From WHSW01 sp963729075 (GTDB lineage Bacteria; Actinomycetota; Thermoleophilia; Solirubrobacterales; 70-9): a stretch of 64,000 bases of DNA. Positions 36,090-44,381 of the stretch are shown one piece after another (position 1 is the first letter of the stretch; each line of letters begins with the position of its first letter). The stretch lies in assembly GCA_963729075.1 (NCBI GenBank), contig CAVSMU010000019.1, positions 1-64,000 of the forward strand, given 5' to 3'. Under the pieces are notes generated by a model. It did not search any database. It worked only from the letters and a program-made list of their open reading frames with translations, and was not told the origin of the DNA. Position numbers and translations under genes: made by a program.

Positions 36090-37245
36090 CGCCGCGGCGG
36101 AGCGCCATGCCGACGAACGGGTAGATCAGGGTCGAGAGCATCGCCGCGCCCACCAGCCCGGCCGCGGTCGACGAGCGCATCTCGCCGGCATCGGTCGCGA
36201 GCGTCGTGATCGCGACGACGAGGGGCAGCTCCGTGGCGCTGAAGAAGGCGAGCGCCAGCCGGCCGCGAGCGTCGAGTGCCTTGCGGTAGAGCAGCAGCGC
36301 CGGCGTGCCGCGGACCACCAGGAACAGCGCGAGGAACAGCAGCAGCTTGCCGATCGCCTCGGCCGACCCGAGCGCGGTGAGGTCGAAGTCGATCCCGCTG
36401 GCGACGAAGAAGAAGGGGATGAGGAAGCCGAACCCGACCGCCGTCAGCTTCGACTCGAACACCGCCAGCTCGCGACCCCGGAGCGCCGCGCGGACGATCA
36501 TCCCGGCGACGAACCCGCCGAGCAGGATGTCGAGCCCGAGCTGGCCCGCGACCGCGACGAGTCCGAAGACGAGCACGGTTGCGATCCGTACCGCGAGCTG
36601 GCTGCTCGACTCGAGCGTGCGCTCGATCACGGGGAAGCCGCGCCACGCCAGCCGAACCGCCCCGAGGGCCAGGAGCAGGGCAAGCGCGATGAACGCGAGC
36701 AGGACCAGGGCCTCGTGAAGCGGCTGGGCAGTCGAGAGCACAAGTGTGATCAGCAGGATCGGGCCGAACTCGCCCGCGGCCCCGGCGGCCAGCAGGTAGG
36801 CGCCGAACCGTGTCCGCAACTCGCCGGTGTCGCGGAGGATCGGGATCAGGGTGCCGATCGCGGTCGTCGCCAGGGCGGATCCGGTGTAGAGGTAGGAGAC
36901 GACCACCCCGGCGGCCGCCAGCACGCCACCGATCCCGTAGGCGAGGACCAGCGAGAGGACCCATCCCCACGCCCCGAGCTCCATCGGCCTGCCACGGATG
37001 CGCTCGAAATCGATCTCGTAGCCGGCGAAGAAGAACAGCATCCCGAGGCCGAGGTTGGAGAAGAACTCGAGGAAGTCGTCGCTCTCCGCGATCCCGAGCA
37101 CGTCGGGCCCGATCACGATCCCGAGCATCAGCTCGACCACGACAACCGGCGGCGCCAGCCTGCGCGGGAGGACGACGACGGTCAACGCGGCGAGCGCCGC
37201 CACGACGACGACCGCGAAGAACGAGCCCTCGTCGACGGTGATCAC
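36049..37245 (-). CDS. CPA2-family cation:proton antiporter (Kef/NapA-like)
   Basis: 398 residues with about twelve hydrophobic helices. Family features: LGIVIGPDVLG near the N-terminus, FFFAGYEIDFERI, GGFVAGMIVRA and FFFVASGIDFDL. No TrkA_N nucleotide-binding domain is attached, unlike KefB/KefC. It exchanges Na+ or K+ for H+. It is the last gene of the leftward train that starts with the ATP synthase (21-base gap from the isomerase gene), so expression may be coordinated with proton-motive-force use. Confidence 0.9.
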   Translation of the reverse strand: MITVDEGSFFAVVVVAALAALTVVVLPRRLAPPVVVVELMLGIVIGPDVLGIAESDDFLEFFSNLGLGMLFFFAGYEIDFERIRGRPMELGAWGWVLSLVLAYGIGGVLAAAGVVVSYLYTGSALATTAIGTLIPILRDTGELRTRFGAYLLAAGAAGEFGPILLITLVLSTAQPLHEALVLLAFIALALLLALGAVRLAWRGFPVIERTLESSSQLAVRIATVLVFGLVAVAGQLGLDILLGGFVAGMIVRAALRGRELAVFESKLTAVGFGFLIPFFFVASGIDFDLTALGSAEAIGKLLLFLALFLVVRGTPALLLYRKALDARGRLALAFFSATELPLVVAITTLATDAGEMRSSTAAGLVGAAMLSTLIYPFVGMALRRGVSRPEPAADVAGA

Positions 37246-37266
37246 GGCCGGGCCCTGTGGGCGACC

Positions 37267-38292
37267 CTAAGGGCGCCCGAGCTCGTCCTTCAGCCGCTCG
37301 AGCAACTCGATCGGTCCGGGGTCGACTCCGTTGCGCGCGGCGAGCTGAAAGGAGACGAGGTCGCCGAGCATCACCGCCCAGAGCAGCCGCTCGACCCGCG
37401 TCTCACCCTCGGTCTCCACCTCGATCACGGCCGAGGCGGAGGGCGCGATCAGCTTCGCGGTCAGCTCGGCCCGCTCGCGCTGACGGGGATGCTGATCGGC
37501 GTCGGTGAGGAATACCGCCGCGAAGCGCTCCCCGTCGCCGTCCGGGGTCCAGCCGACGATCTCGTTGTGGTCGAGCTCCGGGAGCTGGTTGTAGAAGGCG
37601 TGCTGCTTGGCGTTTTCGTTGATCTGCGTCTTCCACCGGTAGGCGACCGGCACGGTGAGGTCGCAGCCGTAGATCAGGGGTATGTTGTCGGCGAGTCGGT
37701 CGGCGATCTCCGCGGCGCGCGCGGCGAGCGCGTCGGCCCCCTGGTCGAGGTGTGCCGCCGCGGTGTCGATCTCGGTCCGCATGCCGGGCGCAGCGCCCAC
37801 GAGCGCCGCCACCTCGCAGGCGACCGTGAACCCGTAGCCGATGCTGTGGCGAGGCTGCAGCCCGGCCGGCAGCCCGACCACGGGCACGTTGGCCCTCCGG
37901 GCCGCATCCGCCAACGCGCCTCCGGTGGTCATCACGTAGCGGGTCGCGCCGATCGCCTCGGCAGCCTCGAAGCAGGCGAGCGTCTCCTCGGTGTCGCCGG
38001 AGTAGCTCGAGCAGAGGATCGCCCGGTCGGGCGACGTCCACGGCGGGAGCTCGTAGTCACGGAAGATCAGCATCGGCAGCGCGAGCGAGTCGCCGAGCGC
38101 GGCTCGCGCGAGCAGCCCGCCGATCGCCGAGCCGCCCATGCCACAGACGATCAGGCCGCGCGCCTCCGTCGGCTCGAGCCCGGCCGACTCGACCCGCCAG
38201 AGCGCGTCGCGGAGGTGCTCTCCGAGCGCGAGGACGTCGTCGAGCTGTCCGCTCGGGTCGACCTCGCGGATGCGGGCCAGCGGATCGCTCAC
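37267..38292 (-). CDS. Bifunctional phosphoglucose/phosphomannose isomerase
   Basis: 341 residues from GTG 38292, whose GTGA overlaps the stop of the nucleotidyltransferase gene. SIS-domain enzyme with CGMGGSAIGG, CSSYSGDTEETL and the catalytic residues in TQINENAKQHAFYNQ and PELDHNEIVGW, as in the archaeal/bacterial PGI/PMI family. It interconverts fructose 6-P with glucose 6-P and mannose 6-P, feeding the adjacent nucleotidyltransferase. Confidence 0.92.
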   Translation of the reverse strand: MSDPLARIREVDPSGQLDDVLALGEHLRDALWRVESAGLEPTEARGLIVCGMGGSAIGGLLARAALGDSLALPMLIFRDYELPPWTSPDRAILCSSYSGDTEETLACFEAAEAIGATRYVMTTGGALADAARRANVPVVGLPAGLQPRHSIGYGFTVACEVAALVGAAPGMRTEIDTAAAHLDQGADALAARAAEIADRLADNIPLIYGCDLTVPVAYRWKTQINENAKQHAFYNQLPELDHNEIVGWTPDGDGERFAAVFLTDADQHPRQRERAELTAKLIAPSASAVIEVETEGETRVERLLWAVMLGDLVSFQLAARNGVDPGPIELLERLKDELGRP

Positions 38293-39335
38293 GCCGTCGT
38301 CACCCCCGCGTCCACCACCTCGTCGGGCTGAACCCGCGCGTCCGCAGGCAGCTCGACCCCCGGCTCGATCCGCGCTGCGCGCCCGATCACCGCGCCGTCC
38401 GCGACCGTCGCCCGATCGCCGATCTCGACCTCCGGGGCGAGGATGGACCCGCGCACCGAGGCCCGGACCCCGATCCGGCAGCCGTCGAGCAGCACGGAGT
38501 CGGCGATCGCGGCGCCGGGGCCGATCAGGGACCCGTCGCGGATCACCGCCCGCGGGGTCACCGTCGCGTCCGCCGCCACATCGGCGCCCGCGCCGACATA
38601 CGGCCCGCTGCCCTGGTGCTCGGTCTCCACGGCGCCCTCGAGGATGTCCCAGCTCGCCTGCAGGTAGCGCTCCGGCGTGCCGATGTCCATCCAATAGCCC
38701 TCGAGGCGGCGCCCGTACAGGCCCTGGCCGACCAGTCGTGGGAAGACCTCGCGCTCGATCGAGACGGCCCGGCCGGGCGGGATCAACTCGAGCACCCGGG
38801 GCTCGACCACGTACGCGCCGGCGCTGATCTCGTCGGTGTCGATCTCATCGGTGCCGGGCTTCTCGAGGAATCCGAGCACCTCGCCGCTGCGCGCACGCCG
38901 CACGAGCCCGTAGGAGGACGGGTCGTCCACCGGATAGAGGGCGAGCGTGACCAGGGCCCCGGTTTCGGCGTGCTGGCGCTGGAGAGCGGTCAGGTCGAGG
39001 TCGGTGAGGACGTCGCCGTTGAGGACCATGAACCGGTCGCCGAGCAGCCCCTGGTCGGCGGCGAGGCGCAGCGGCCCGGCGGTGCCGAGCGGCTCGTCCT
39101 CCTGCACGTAGCGGATCGAAGGCCCGCCGGGGATCGCGTCGCCCAGCGCGACCCGCAGATCGTCGGCGCGAAAGCCACAGGCCATGATCACCTCGGTGAC
39201 GCCATGGCGACCGAGCCAGTCGACCGTGTAGCGGATCGAGGGCCGGTCGACCAGCGGCACGGCCGGCTTCGGCTGCGTCAGGGTGAGCGGTCGCAGCCGC
39301 GTCCCCTCGCCGCCGACGAGCACGAGCGCCTGCAT
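38289..39335 (-). CDS. Sugar-1-phosphate nucleotidyltransferase (GDP-mannose pyrophosphorylase-like)
   Basis: 348 residues from ATG 39335, in a TGATG overlap with the UDP-glucose dehydrogenase stop. Signature LVGGEGTRLRPLTLTQPKP and metal site VLNGDVLTDLDLT, then SAGAYVVEPRVLELI and YWMDIGTPERYLQASWDIL. The C-terminal hexapeptide beta-helix (about 245-335) reads as repeated V/I-x-G-x-x-A. Neighbouring PGI/PMI suggests mannose 1-P as substrate, but glucose 1-P is possible because ugd is adjacent. Confidence 0.9.
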   Translation of the reverse strand: MQALVLVGGEGTRLRPLTLTQPKPAVPLVDRPSIRYTVDWLGRHGVTEVIMACGFRADDLRVALGDAIPGGPSIRYVQEDEPLGTAGPLRLAADQGLLGDRFMVLNGDVLTDLDLTALQRQHAETGALVTLALYPVDDPSSYGLVRRARSGEVLGFLEKPGTDEIDTDEISAGAYVVEPRVLELIPPGRAVSIEREVFPRLVGQGLYGRRLEGYWMDIGTPERYLQASWDILEGAVETEHQGSGPYVGAGADVAADATVTPRAVIRDGSLIGPGAAIADSVLLDGCRIGVRASVRGSILAPEVEIGDRATVADGAVIGRAARIEPGVELPADARVQPDEVVDAGVTTA

Positions 39336-40648
39336 CACGCCTCAGCCGCCGCCCCGCCGTCGGCGGGACGGCCGATGCCCTCGTAGGTGAAGCCCGCGGC
39401 TCGCAGGCGCGCCGGATCGAGGAAGTTGCGCCCGTCCACCAGCAGTGGGTTCGCCATTCGTCGCGCCGACTCCTCCCAGTCGAGCTCGGCGAACTCCGGC
39501 CATTCCGTGACCAGGATCGCCGCGTCGGCGCCCTCCAGCGCGGACGCGGGTGAGTCGCTGATTTCGACGTCGGGCAGCAGCTCGCGCGCCCGTTGCTCGG
39601 CGATCGGGTCATAGGCGCGGACCTCGGCCCCCTCGCCCTGAAGGCGGGCGGCCAGCACGAGGCTCGCCGCGTCGCGCATGTCGTCCGTATCCGGCTTGAA
39701 CGCGAGCCCCAGGAGCGCGATCCGGCGGCCGGCGAGCGAGCCGAGGTGCTGCTTGAGCTTGCCGACCACGCGGCGCTTCTGCAGCTCGTTGACGTCGATC
39801 ACGGCGCTCAGGAGCTGGAAGTGATAGCCGGTGTTCCCGGCGAGCTTCTTGAGCGCGATCGTATCTTTCCCGAAACAGCTCCCGCCCCACCCGATTCCGG
39901 CACGCAGGAACTTCGGGCCGATGCGATCGTCCAGGCCCATGCCCCCGGCGACCTCGGACACATCGGCCCCGACCTCCTCGCAGACGTTCGCGATCTCGTT
40001 GATGAACGAGATCTTGGTCGCCAGGAACGCGTTGGAGGCGAGCTTGATCATCTCCGCCGAGGCGACGTCCGTACGCACCTGCGTGCCGCCGAGCGGCTCG
40101 TAGACGTCGGCCACGGCATCGCCGGCCCTCTCCGAGCCGGGATCGGCGCCGATCACGACCCGGTCGGGATGCAGGAAGTCCTCCACGGCGGAGCCCTCCT
40201 TGAGGAACTCCGGGCAGGAGACGTAGGCCAGCCCGGGCCTTCTCCTGCGGATCGCGGTTCCGGTGCCGGCGGGCACGGTGCTCTTCATCACCAGGGCGTG
40301 CCCACCGCCGTCGGGGAGCGCCGCGATGACGCTCTCGACCCGCGAGAGGTCCGCGTCCCCGGAGTAGGTGGGCGGCGTGTCGACGCAGCAGAAGAGCAGC
40401 CGCGCGGCGTCGAGCACGTCGCCGATCTCGGTCGTGAATCGCAGGCGCTCGCGATTGCTCTCGATCAGCTCCGGAAGGCCCGGCTCGTGGATCGGCAGCT
40501 CGCCGCCCGCACGTAGCGCGTCGACCTTCCGCTCGTCGACATCGACCGCGAACACCGGATGACCGAGCTGGGCGAAGCAGCCTGCGGTGACCAGTCCGAC
40601 CCAACCGACCCCGATGACGCCGATCGCCGGCTTCTCGTTCGCGTTCAT
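39335..40648 (-). CDS. ugd: UDP-glucose 6-dehydrogenase
   Basis: 437 residues. NAD site IGVIGVGWVGLVTAGCFA, the middle-domain helix EMIKLASNAFLATKISFINE and the catalytic Cys258 in GWGGSCFGKD; the C-terminal domain has LLGLAFKPDTDDMRDAAS. It oxidises UDP-glucose to UDP-glucuronate for envelope polysaccharide. Twelve bases separate it from the LCP gene upstream. Confidence 0.95.
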   Translation of the reverse strand: MNANEKPAIGVIGVGWVGLVTAGCFAQLGHPVFAVDVDERKVDALRAGGELPIHEPGLPELIESNRERLRFTTEIGDVLDAARLLFCCVDTPPTYSGDADLSRVESVIAALPDGGGHALVMKSTVPAGTGTAIRRRRPGLAYVSCPEFLKEGSAVEDFLHPDRVVIGADPGSERAGDAVADVYEPLGGTQVRTDVASAEMIKLASNAFLATKISFINEIANVCEEVGADVSEVAGGMGLDDRIGPKFLRAGIGWGGSCFGKDTIALKKLAGNTGYHFQLLSAVIDVNELQKRRVVGKLKQHLGSLAGRRIALLGLAFKPDTDDMRDAASLVLAARLQGEGAEVRAYDPIAEQRARELLPDVEISDSPASALEGADAAILVTEWPEFAELDWEESARRMANPLLVDGRNFLDPARLRAAGFTYEGIGRPADGGAAAEA

Positions 40649-40660
40649 GTACCGGGGAAG

Positions 40661-42772
40661 CTAGTCGCCGAACTCGCGCATCGACGTCGCGATCGAGAGC
40701 ATCTGACCCTCGTCGAGCGACTGCAACAGCGTGTTGTTGACCCAGTAGGCGGCGGTCTTGGTCTTGAAGCCGACCAGGCGCAGGCGGTCACCGTCGTAGA
40801 AGAGCAGGTAGTCGCGGTCGTCGATGGTCCGCGTCTCGCTCGGGTTGTCGAGGATCGGCGCATCGACCCAGTCGGTGCCCGAGACGCCGTAGTACTCGCT
40901 GAAGAGACCGTTGCCGAAGTTGATGCCGGGGATGTCGACGACCATCTTGTAGCCGCGGTAGGCCTCCTTGTCGGGACCGTCGATCGGGAACGCCCGGCTC
41001 GCCTCGTTGATCGTCGAGCCGGGAGCGAGGCGGGTGGGGTAGTAGATCGGGAAGTCGATCATCGGCTTCCCGCCGCCCGTCTGCACCTTCGACATCTGGT
41101 TCGCGTACAGCTGGCCCTGCTCGGTCGAGTCGTCCATCTCCGGTCCGACGAAGTCCTGCTTCGGCTCGTCGTCGGACTTTCTATCGCCGCCACGGTCGTC
41201 CGGCTTCTGCTTGTCCTCCTCCGGCGGAGGCTTGTCCGCATCACCGCCCGGCCTGGCGCCGGGCGTTCCCCCGACGCCGAGGAACTGCTCGACCGTCTTC
41301 TTGATCGCGTCCTCGGAGGCGGTCACGTAGCCACTGGTGCCATCGCCGAGATCGGCCGGGAAGTGGACCTCGCGCACCGGCGCTGACTGCACCGCGAGGA
41401 AGGTCTTCAGCAGCTCCAGCAGCGTCACCCCGTCGCTGATGTCGGAGGTCGTGTACTCGGTGAAGATGTCGAGCAGCTCGTTGCGCTCGCGGATCAGCGT
41501 TCCGGGCGGCAGCTTCTGGCGCGCCTCGCGCATGAAGTCCTGCTGGCGCGCCGAGCGCACGAGGTCGTTGTCGTCGTGGCGGAAGCGCACGTACTGGAGC
41601 GCCTTGAGGCCGCAGAGGCGCTGATAGCCGGCCTCGATGTCGATCTCCGCGGTCCCCGACTCCGGCGGAATGAAATAGCGACGGTCGACGTCGATATAGA
41701 CACAGCCGATCGCGTTCACGGCGTCGGCGAAGCCGGTGAAGTTGATGTTGACGACGTGGTTGATCTCGAGGTCCGTGAGCCGCTCGACCACCTCCAGCGT
41801 CAGTTCGGGCCCACCCACCGTGTAGGCCTCGTTGAACTTGGCCACGCCGAGCTTCGGGATCGAGACCCGAAGGTCGCGCGGAATCGAGAGCAGGGCGATC
41901 GCCTCCTGATCGGGGTCGACGCGGAGCAGGATCGTCGTGTCGGAGCGCCCCGGATCGCCCTTCGTGTTGAGGCGCTTGTCGGAACCGAGGATGAGGATCG
42001 TCTGCGGGGCGCCGCCATCGACCTCGGTGAGCTGGTCGCGCAGCGAGGCGAGCGCGTCGTTGTCGCTCAGTCCCTCGGCGATGTCGGTGAGGTAGACGAG
42101 CAGGCTGATCGAGGTCGCCGCCGCCATCGAGACCACGATCACGAGCGAGGCGGCCAAGAAGCGCGCCCACAGCGGCTTCGCCCTCGGCACCTTCCCGTCG
42201 CCGTCCTCCGGTGCGGGGACGACCGCGGCCGGCGTCTCCTCCGCCGGTGGTTCCTCGGCGTCGGCCTCCGCCTCGGGCCCATCGCCGGCCGGCGTCGCAT
42301 CGGGCGGGTGCTCCTGCTCGACATCGTGTGCGGCGGTCCGCGCCCGCACGCCGGCCATCGCCGCCTCCTCGGCCTCCTCGCGGTCGGCGATGATCAGGGT
42401 CTCGGCCTCGACCGTCTCGCCGGTATCGGCGGCTTCCGCCTCGTCGGGCTCCTCGTCCTCGGGCGCCTCGTCTTCGGGTTCCCCCTCCCCGGGCTCGTCC
42501 TCGCCGGGCTCCTCCCCTTCCTCGGGCTCGTCCTCGCCGGGCTCCTCTCCGCCGGGCTCCTCCGCGCGGGGCTCACCGTCGTCGGGCTCCTCGCCCTCGG
42601 GTTCGGCCTCGTCCTCGGGTTCGTCGACGTCGAGCGCGGCGTCGGCCTCCGCCTCGTCGCCTTCCGCTCGCCGGCGTCCGGCCCAGGTTGCCGGCGGCGG
42701 AGCCTCGGGCTCGCCGGCCTCGCCCGGGTCGTCGCCCGCCGGCACGTCCGGCGTCTCGTCCTCGGGCCTCAT
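40661..42772 (-). CDS. LytR-CpsA-Psr (LCP) family protein with long acidic N-terminus
   Basis: 703 residues. About 190 N-terminal residues are almost entirely Glu, Asp, Pro, Gly and Ala, and would be cytoplasmic. One membrane anchor (FLAASLVIVVSMAAATSISLLVYL) leads to an extracellular LCP domain: ILILGSDKR, GRSDTTILLRVDP, LLSIPRDLRVSIP, KFNEAYTVGG and VRFRHDDNDLVRSARQQ with the catalytic arginines. A second extracellular region follows a charged linker. LCP enzymes attach polymers to peptidoglycan. ATGA overlap with the peptidase gene. Confidence 0.92.
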   Translation of the reverse strand: MRPEDETPDVPAGDDPGEAGEPEAPPPATWAGRRRAEGDEAEADAALDVDEPEDEAEPEGEEPDDGEPRAEEPGGEEPGEDEPEEGEEPGEDEPGEGEPEDEAPEDEEPDEAEAADTGETVEAETLIIADREEAEEAAMAGVRARTAAHDVEQEHPPDATPAGDGPEAEADAEEPPAEETPAAVVPAPEDGDGKVPRAKPLWARFLAASLVIVVSMAAATSISLLVYLTDIAEGLSDNDALASLRDQLTEVDGGAPQTILILGSDKRLNTKGDPGRSDTTILLRVDPDQEAIALLSIPRDLRVSIPKLGVAKFNEAYTVGGPELTLEVVERLTDLEINHVVNINFTGFADAVNAIGCVYIDVDRRYFIPPESGTAEIDIEAGYQRLCGLKALQYVRFRHDDNDLVRSARQQDFMREARQKLPPGTLIRERNELLDIFTEYTTSDISDGVTLLELLKTFLAVQSAPVREVHFPADLGDGTSGYVTASEDAIKKTVEQFLGVGGTPGARPGGDADKPPPEEDKQKPDDRGGDRKSDDEPKQDFVGPEMDDSTEQGQLYANQMSKVQTGGGKPMIDFPIYYPTRLAPGSTINEASRAFPIDGPDKEAYRGYKMVVDIPGINFGNGLFSEYYGVSGTDWVDAPILDNPSETRTIDDRDYLLFYDGDRLRLVGFKTKTAAYWVNNTLLQSLDEGQMLSIATSMREFGD

Positions 42773-43875
42773 CCGACTGCTCCTTCGCTCTCGACCTCGA
42801 GCCTCCTGGGCAGGTCGTTGACGAAGTCGACCACGGCGCGCCTGTAGCTCGCAAGCGAACTCACCGAGACCCATTCCTCGGGCCCGTGGTGACCGGCGCC
42901 GAGCGGCCCGAACTCGACCGCGGGGACGCCCGCGCGCAGGAACGACACCGCGTCGGATGCCCCGTCACGGCCGACGCTCATCGTCTCCCCGTTCGTATAC
43001 GGCGCGGTCGCGTCGCACAGCGCGCGCACGAAGGGCAGCTCCGGGTCGACCTGCGCGGGGGGGCGCTTGAAGGTCGAAACCACGGTCGCGCCGGGAATCC
43101 CGCGGACCTCGTCGAGGATTGCGTCAGGGTCCTGCTCGGGCAGGTGGCGGACGTCCACGTCGATGAAGCAGGTGTCGGGCACTTTGTTGAGGGCGTCCCC
43201 GCCGAGGATTCGGCCGAGGTTGATCGACGGCCGGTCGAAGAGCTCCGAGCTTTGCGATGCAAACGGTAGCGACTGAATCGCGCGGAACACGTCCACCGCC
43301 CGCAGGATCGCGTTTTCGCCGAGCCAGGGGGTCGCGCCGTGGGCAGCCCGACCGTCGACGCGCAGGCGCATCGCGACGACGCCCTTGGCGGCGACGCCGA
43401 CATGCATGTCGGTCGGCTCGCCGGTGATCGCGAAGTCGCCGACGAAGCCCTCGGCCACCAGCAGCTCGCCGCCCCGCTCGACCTCCTCCTCGGATTCCTC
43501 GTCCGGCACGATGCCGAGCCGCACCCGGACGCCGTCCTGCTCGCGCAGGTCGGCTGTCGCCAGCAGCAGGCAGGCGAGGGCGCCCTTCATGTCGTAGGCA
43601 CCCCTGCCCAGCAGCCGGTCCCCGTCGACCCGGGGCTCGAACTGCTCGGCGCGCCCGGGCACGACGTCGACGTGTCCGTGCAGCAGCACCGTCGTCGGCG
43701 CCGTCTCGGGGCCGACCTCGGCCAGCGTCACCGGAAGGGCGCGGCACGCGATCTGGCGGGTCTCGATGTTGCGCGCGTCGAGCCAGCCCTTGATGAACCC
43801 GGCGCACAGCTTTATCCCCTCCGGCGTGGAGGTGTCGTATCCGATCAGCTTCTCTGTCAACAGGCGCTCATCCAT
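42769..43875 (-). CDS. M20-family metallopeptidase (ArgE/DapE-like)
   Basis: 368 residues from ATG 43875. Di-zinc ligands and catalysts are visible: LLHGHVDVVP (His, Asp), GRGAYDMKG (Asp), VPDEESEEE (catalytic Glu and ligand Glu) and the C-terminal LGAGHHGPEE (His). Family members remove acyl groups from amino acids or dipeptides. DapE would fit an envelope neighbourhood, but that is inference. Its ATG overlaps the atpC stop (TGATG), tying it to the ATP synthase transcript. Confidence 0.9.
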   Translation of the reverse strand: MDERLLTEKLIGYDTSTPEGIKLCAGFIKGWLDARNIETRQIACRALPVTLAEVGPETAPTTVLLHGHVDVVPGRAEQFEPRVDGDRLLGRGAYDMKGALACLLLATADLREQDGVRVRLGIVPDEESEEEVERGGELLVAEGFVGDFAITGEPTDMHVGVAAKGVVAMRLRVDGRAAHGATPWLGENAILRAVDVFRAIQSLPFASQSSELFDRPSINLGRILGGDALNKVPDTCFIDVDVRHLPEQDPDAILDEVRGIPGATVVSTFKRPPAQVDPELPFVRALCDATAPYTNGETMSVGRDGASDAVSFLRAGVPAVEFGPLGAGHHGPEEWVSVSSLASYRRAVVDFVNDLPRRLEVESEGAVG

Positions 43876-44381
43876 CAGTTGATCAGTATGAAAAGTCCGC
43901 AGGTCCGCAGGTGGCGGGCCCTGGCAGATTGCAGGCGAGGAAGCCGCCGTGCTGCGACCTGCGAACTCACGCTCTCGGCGATCTCGATGAACGCCTCGCA
44001 GCGGGCGCGCTCGCGCTCGGCCTGCTCGGCGGCGGCGGAGCCCTCCTCGGCCTCCTTGAGTCGTTGCTCGGCGTCCTCGAGGCGGCCCCGCAGCTCGGAG
44101 ACGTCGAGCCCGTCGGGCGGGATCGCCTCGGCGATCAGCACCCGGGCGCGATTCGCGAAGACCTCGAGCCAACCCTCCCCCTGGGCGTAGGTCTCGACGT
44201 CGGAGTCGGACTTGTGCAGCCGCAGCTCGGCCGGGACCAGGCGGGCGACCATCGGGATGTGCTGGGCGAGGATCCCGACCTCCCCGACGGCCGTGCGGGT
44301 CGAGAGCTGGACCAGCTCGCCCGTGAACACCTCGCCCTCGGGCGTCAGGACCTGCGCCTCGAGCTTGTGCTCGGAAGCTAT
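43875..44381 (-). CDS. atpC: F1 ATP synthase epsilon subunit, apparent AUA start
   Basis: 168 residues if begun at ATA 44381. The beta-barrel domain (HKLEAQVLTPEGEVFTGELV ... GEVGILAQHIPMVARLVP) and helical hairpin (DVSELRGRLEDAEQRLKEAE) are typical. No ATG, GTG or TTG precedes HKLEAQV in frame. AGGAGGT lies six bases before ATA, and ATA overlaps the atpD stop as ATAG. The first internal GTG would delete conserved strand one. The last 30 or so residues (from about VAARRLPRL) are encoded by a hairpin repeat and are absent from usual epsilon subunits (about 130-140 residues). Confidence 0.88.
   Translation of the reverse strand: MASEHKLEAQVLTPEGEVFTGELVQLSTRTAVGEVGILAQHIPMVARLVPAELRLHKSDSDVETYAQGEGWLEVFANRARVLIAEAIPPDGLDVSELRGRLEDAEQRLKEAEEGSAAAEQAERERARCEAFIEIAESVSSQVAARRLPRLQSARARHLRTCGLFILIN
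43895..43968. repeat. REP-like hairpin, copy A (inside the atpC 3' end)
   Basis: A 74-base imperfect inverted repeat flanked by GTCCGCAGGT and ACCTGCGAAC. It shares CGCAGGTGGC and GCTGCGACCTGCG with the copy at 45910-45974. It is translated as the C-terminal tail of AtpC. Confidence 0.5.
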
